Source: Methanobacteriota archaeon (GTDB taxonomy: Archaea > Thermoplasmatota > Thermoplasmata > SG8-5 > JACRNV01). From it: DNA of 64,000 nucleotides. Made by a program: the position numbers and the translations under genes. Of the stretch, positions 63,307 through 64,000 are shown piece after piece. The stretch is taken from assembly GCA_016214785.1 (NCBI GenBank), contig JACRNV010000005.1:62001-126000 (forward strand). Direction: 5' to 3'. Within the stretch, counting starts at the first letter, position 1; every line of letters starts with the position of its first letter. The notes beneath the pieces were generated by a model. That model made no database searches, was not told where the DNA came from, and saw only the letters and a program-made list of their open reading frames with translations.

Positions 63307-64000
63307 ATGAACCTTAGGGAATTCCTGGGTAAGCTGGAAGGGGAAGGGAAGCTCACGAGGGTGAAAAGGGAAGTGAGCCTTCAGTACGAACTGGCGAACG
63401 TCCTTAACTCGCTGGGCGAGCGCCCTGCCGTCTTCGAGAAGGTCAAGGGGAGCAGGTTCCCCGTCTTCGGCGGCATCACCTCCTCGAGGGACATCATCGC
63501 CGAGGGGCTCGGGACCACCAAGGACAAGATGCTCCTGCGGCTCGTGGAAGCCCTGCGCAAGCCCGTCCAGCCCGAAATCGTCGCGAAGGGGCCGTGCCAG
63601 GAAGTCGTGATCAAGAACCCCGACTTGTCCTTCTTACCGTTCCTCACCCACCTGCCGGGGGATGGAGGCCCGTACGCCACAGCGACGTGCTCGGTCATCA
63701 AGGACCCGGACACGGGCCGTAACATGGCCTACCACAGGCTCATGTTCCATGGGAAGAATAAATTCACTGCGCGGCTCATCCCCAAGAGGCAGACCAGGAC
63801 GACCTACGACAAGCTCAAGGGCGACCTGGAGATGGCCGTCTGCATCGGCAATTCCGTGCCGGTGATGGTAGCTGCGTCGCTCGGGCCTCCGCCGGGAGTG
63901 GACGAGCTGGCGATTGCGAACGCGCTCGGGGAGACCAAGGTCGTCAAGTGCGTGACCAAAGACCTGGAAGTACCCGCCGAGTCAGAGTTCGTCCTCGAGG
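63307..64000 (+). CDS. UbiD-family decarboxylase, probable anhydromevalonate phosphate decarboxylase (partial)
   Basis: The ATG at 63307 opens a frame that stays open to the right edge (231 residues seen; not in the ORF track). MNLREFLGKLEGEGKLTRVKREV is the UbiD N-terminus, followed by AVFEKVKGSRFPVFGGITSSRDIIAEGLG, FLPFLTHLPGDGGPYATA and SLGPPPGVDELAIANALGE. UbiD enzymes use prenylated FMN. In archaea with the phosphomevalonate-dehydratase route, a UbiD homologue decarboxylates trans-anhydromevalonate 5-phosphate; adjacency to mevalonate kinase supports that assignment over a ubiquinone-type role. Confidence 0.85.
   Translation, partial: MNLREFLGKLEGEGKLTRVKREVSLQYELANVLNSLGERPAVFEKVKGSRFPVFGGITSSRDIIAEGLGTTKDKMLLRLVEALRKPVQPEIVAKGPCQEVVIKNPDLSFLPFLTHLPGDGGPYATATCSVIKDPDTGRNMAYHRLMFHGKNKFTARLIPKRQTRTTYDKLKGDLEMAVCIGNSVPVMVAASLGPPPGVDELAIANALGETKVVKCVTKDLEVPAESEFVLE

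Overview
The window is GC-rich archaeal chromosome, most likely from an uncultured Thermoplasmatota-type euryarchaeon. The archaeal evidence is direct: MCM helicase, Orc1/Cdc6, NMD3, DUF424, archaeal-type phosphoglycerate mutase (ApgM), HTH_10, V4R and DUF835 signalling proteins, a dual-domain KaiC, mevalonate kinase beside a UbiD homologue, and TATA boxes about 25-30 bp upstream of start codons, often with no room for a leader. The lineage is an inference from gene content only (DUF835, STAND-TPR regulators, NosD/FG-GAP surface protein).

Layout. 0-1.6 kb: end of a cas locus (cas2), a leader with strong RNA secondary structure, and a 13-repeat CRISPR array. 1.6-6.3 kb: purM / gamma-carbonic-anhydrase-like / uppP operon, divergent from DUF92 / apgM. 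6.5-18.8 kb: Orc1/Cdc6, two long wHTH-STAND-TPR regulators, an SHMT-like PLP enzyme with a small coiled-coil protein, an AT-rich class III cyclase-like gene, acetyltransferase, GyrI-like protein and an SAH/MTA-type deaminase. 19-26.6 kb: a 2246-residue secreted surface protein and a metallo-beta-lactamase-fold hydrolase. 26.7-31.2 kb: small RHH protein, AT-rich spacer, serine recombinase, Elp3, a double-GNAT protein. 31.2-34.7 kb: the mcm / DUF424 / nmd3 information-processing operon. 34.8-37.3 kb: AT-rich accessory island (methyltransferase, unknown gene, LMW-phosphatase-like protein with an altered active site, toxin-antitoxin pair). 37.4-42.9 kb: RHH / KaiC / eight-PAS sensor operon. 42.9-46 kb: acyl-CoA dehydrogenase, PHP protein, wHTH regulator, rpiA. 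46-47.1 kb: a noncoding-looking stretch that in fact holds two families of hairpin repeats, an 81-bp tandem repeat that folds as a three-way junction, a 58-residue membrane protein and a 29-codon gene with its own TATA box, ribosome binding site and terminator. 47.1-54.2 kb: aconitase-family large and small subunits, three linked membrane proteins, DUF362 ferredoxin protein, DUF504, MFS transporter, acetyltransferase. 54.3-57.9 kb: tRNA-Ala(GGC) with repeated 3' ends, two Ras-like GTPases in an operon with a V4R-DUF835 protein, and ksgA. 57.9-64 kb: paralogous small membrane proteins facing NikR, MIP18/DUF59, HTH_10 regulator, coiled-coil protein, sugar nucleotidyltransferase, mevalonate kinase and the start of a UbiD-family decarboxylase, running off the right edge.

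Housekeeping genes dominate, but several layers look less ordinary. These are the dispersed hairpin families whose arms change in a compensatory way, the paired small GTPases with a ligand-binding V4R partner, the RHH-KaiC-PAS module, the cyclase-like orphan and the microprotein unit. Everything was read by eye from sequence and the ORF track. No database search or folding program was run.
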